Shown: positions 6,673 through 7,053 of the stretch, piece by piece
Numbering within the stretch: position 1 is the stretch's first letter
Layout: each line of letters starts with the position of its first letter
The notes under the pieces: model-generated
Seen by the model: the letters and a program-made list of their open reading frames with translations, nothing else
The model's database searches: none
Told to the model about the DNA's origin: nothing
Position numbers and translations under genes: made by a program
DNA from: an uncultured cyanobacterium
Lineage (GTDB): Bacteria; Cyanobacteriota; Cyanobacteriia; PCC-6307; Cyanobiaceae
Assembly: GCA_903921295.1 (NCBI GenBank)
Contig: CAIXOZ010000159.1
Coordinates: 1-7,053, forward strand
DNA length: 7,053 bases
Reading direction: 5' to 3'

Positions 6673-6676
6673 CCTT
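6673..6676 (-). promoter_or_regulatory. Weak Shine-Dalgarno for aminotransferase gene
   Basis: AAGG on the minus strand lies nine bases before the ATG at 6663, in the 26-bp gap after the coiled-coil gene. It is short but at a usable distance and supports this start. Confidence 0.4.
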
Positions 6677-6689
6677 GCGGTGACTCAGG

Positions 6690-7053
6690 TCAGGGACGGG
6701 CCGGTGTGTCCGGGCTCGGAGTCATGGCCGGAGGCAGGCCCGGCAGCGGCGGCGGTGTGCCGCTGCCGCGCAGTTGGTCGATCGTTGTCTGCAGGCGCTG
6801 CTGCTGGGCGGCCAGGCGCTGCACATCGCGGGGCAGGCTTTCCAGGGCCTGCAGGCGGCTGGCACTGGTCTGAACCTGGCCCTCCAGGGCACTGGTGCGT
6901 TCGAGGGCCCTGGCATTTTCCAGGCCTTCAAGGCGACGCTGCAGGGACTGGATCTGGTCGTTCTGGCCGCGCACCTGGTGGACCAGCACCAGGAACAGAA
7001 CGGCCAGCATGCTGGTGATCCCGGTGCCGAGCCAGGTCACCCAGTTCGGCGGC
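6690..7053 (-). CDS. Membrane-anchored coiled-coil protein of unknown function, N-terminus outside window
   Basis: A small protein with one N-terminal membrane segment, a coiled coil and a proline-rich tail. Counting from the in-frame GTG at 7040, the hydrophobic span is about 3-23, the Gln/Leu/Arg-rich heptad-like region about 24-92, and the Pro-rich tail 93-116. The frame stays open from that GTG to the right edge and reads PPNWV before it, a continuation similar in character to the visible part, so the true start probably lies outside the window. No catalytic motif is visible. The likely topology is a short cytoplasmic N-terminus with the coiled coil on the other side of the membrane, but orientation is inferred. 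It ends 26 bp before the aminotransferase gene on the same strand and may be its operon partner. I do not recognise a named family. Confidence 0.75.
   Translation of the reverse strand, partial: PPNWVTWLGTGITSMLAVLFLVLVHQVRGQNDQIQSLQRRLEGLENARALERTSALEGQVQTSASRLQALESLPRDVQRLAAQQQRLQTTIDQLRGSGTPPPLPGLPPAMTPSPDTPARP

Noticed and set aside
5470..6873. A 467-codon open frame on the plus strand opposite the aminotransferase and coiled-coil genes
   Set aside because: It crosses two well-supported minus-strand genes and their gap, and its Gly/Gln/His/Arg-rich product has no domain; it is a GC-driven shadow.

Overview
The window looks like an ordinary chromosomal segment of a GC-rich picocyanobacterium (Synechococcus/Cyanobium type). 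This rests on the cyanobacterial style of LeuA, a LabA-like NYN protein, a GH57 glucan enzyme, general lack of strong Shine-Dalgarno sites, and one HIP1-type palindrome (GGCGATCGCC). G+C is roughly two thirds by eye. The genus is an inference; no rRNA or marker gene is present. No phage, transposon, CRISPR, tRNA or rRNA was seen, and nearly every base is coding.

Left part (1-1377): a GH57 alpha-glucan enzyme (minus strand, C-terminal half beyond the left edge) is divergent from a LabA-like NYN-domain protein (plus strand), separated by only 70 bp that carry several short palindromes.

Centre (1433-3939): leuA, the committed enzyme of leucine synthesis, is followed after 8 bp by a MalG-type ABC sugar permease with no partner permease, ATPase or binding protein in view. 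The permease runs convergently into the next cluster with 29 bp between the stop codons.

Right part (3969-7053, all minus strand, read right to left): a membrane-anchored coiled-coil protein cut by the right edge, then a class I aminotransferase, a predicted exported protein of unknown function, and a class I polyphosphate kinase 2. The last three genes are joined by two consecutive ATGA stop/start overlaps, so they are very probably one translationally coupled operon. The first gene lies 26 bp upstream and may belong to it.

Functional links are loose: carbon storage (GH57), amino-acid metabolism (leuA, aminotransferase), nucleotide/energy balance (PPK2) and a possible regulator (LabA-like). 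I do not see convincing evidence of a new defence or mobile system. The most interesting points are the altered active-site motifs of the LabA-like protein, the unpaired permease behind leuA, and the unknown exported protein locked between an aminotransferase and PPK2.
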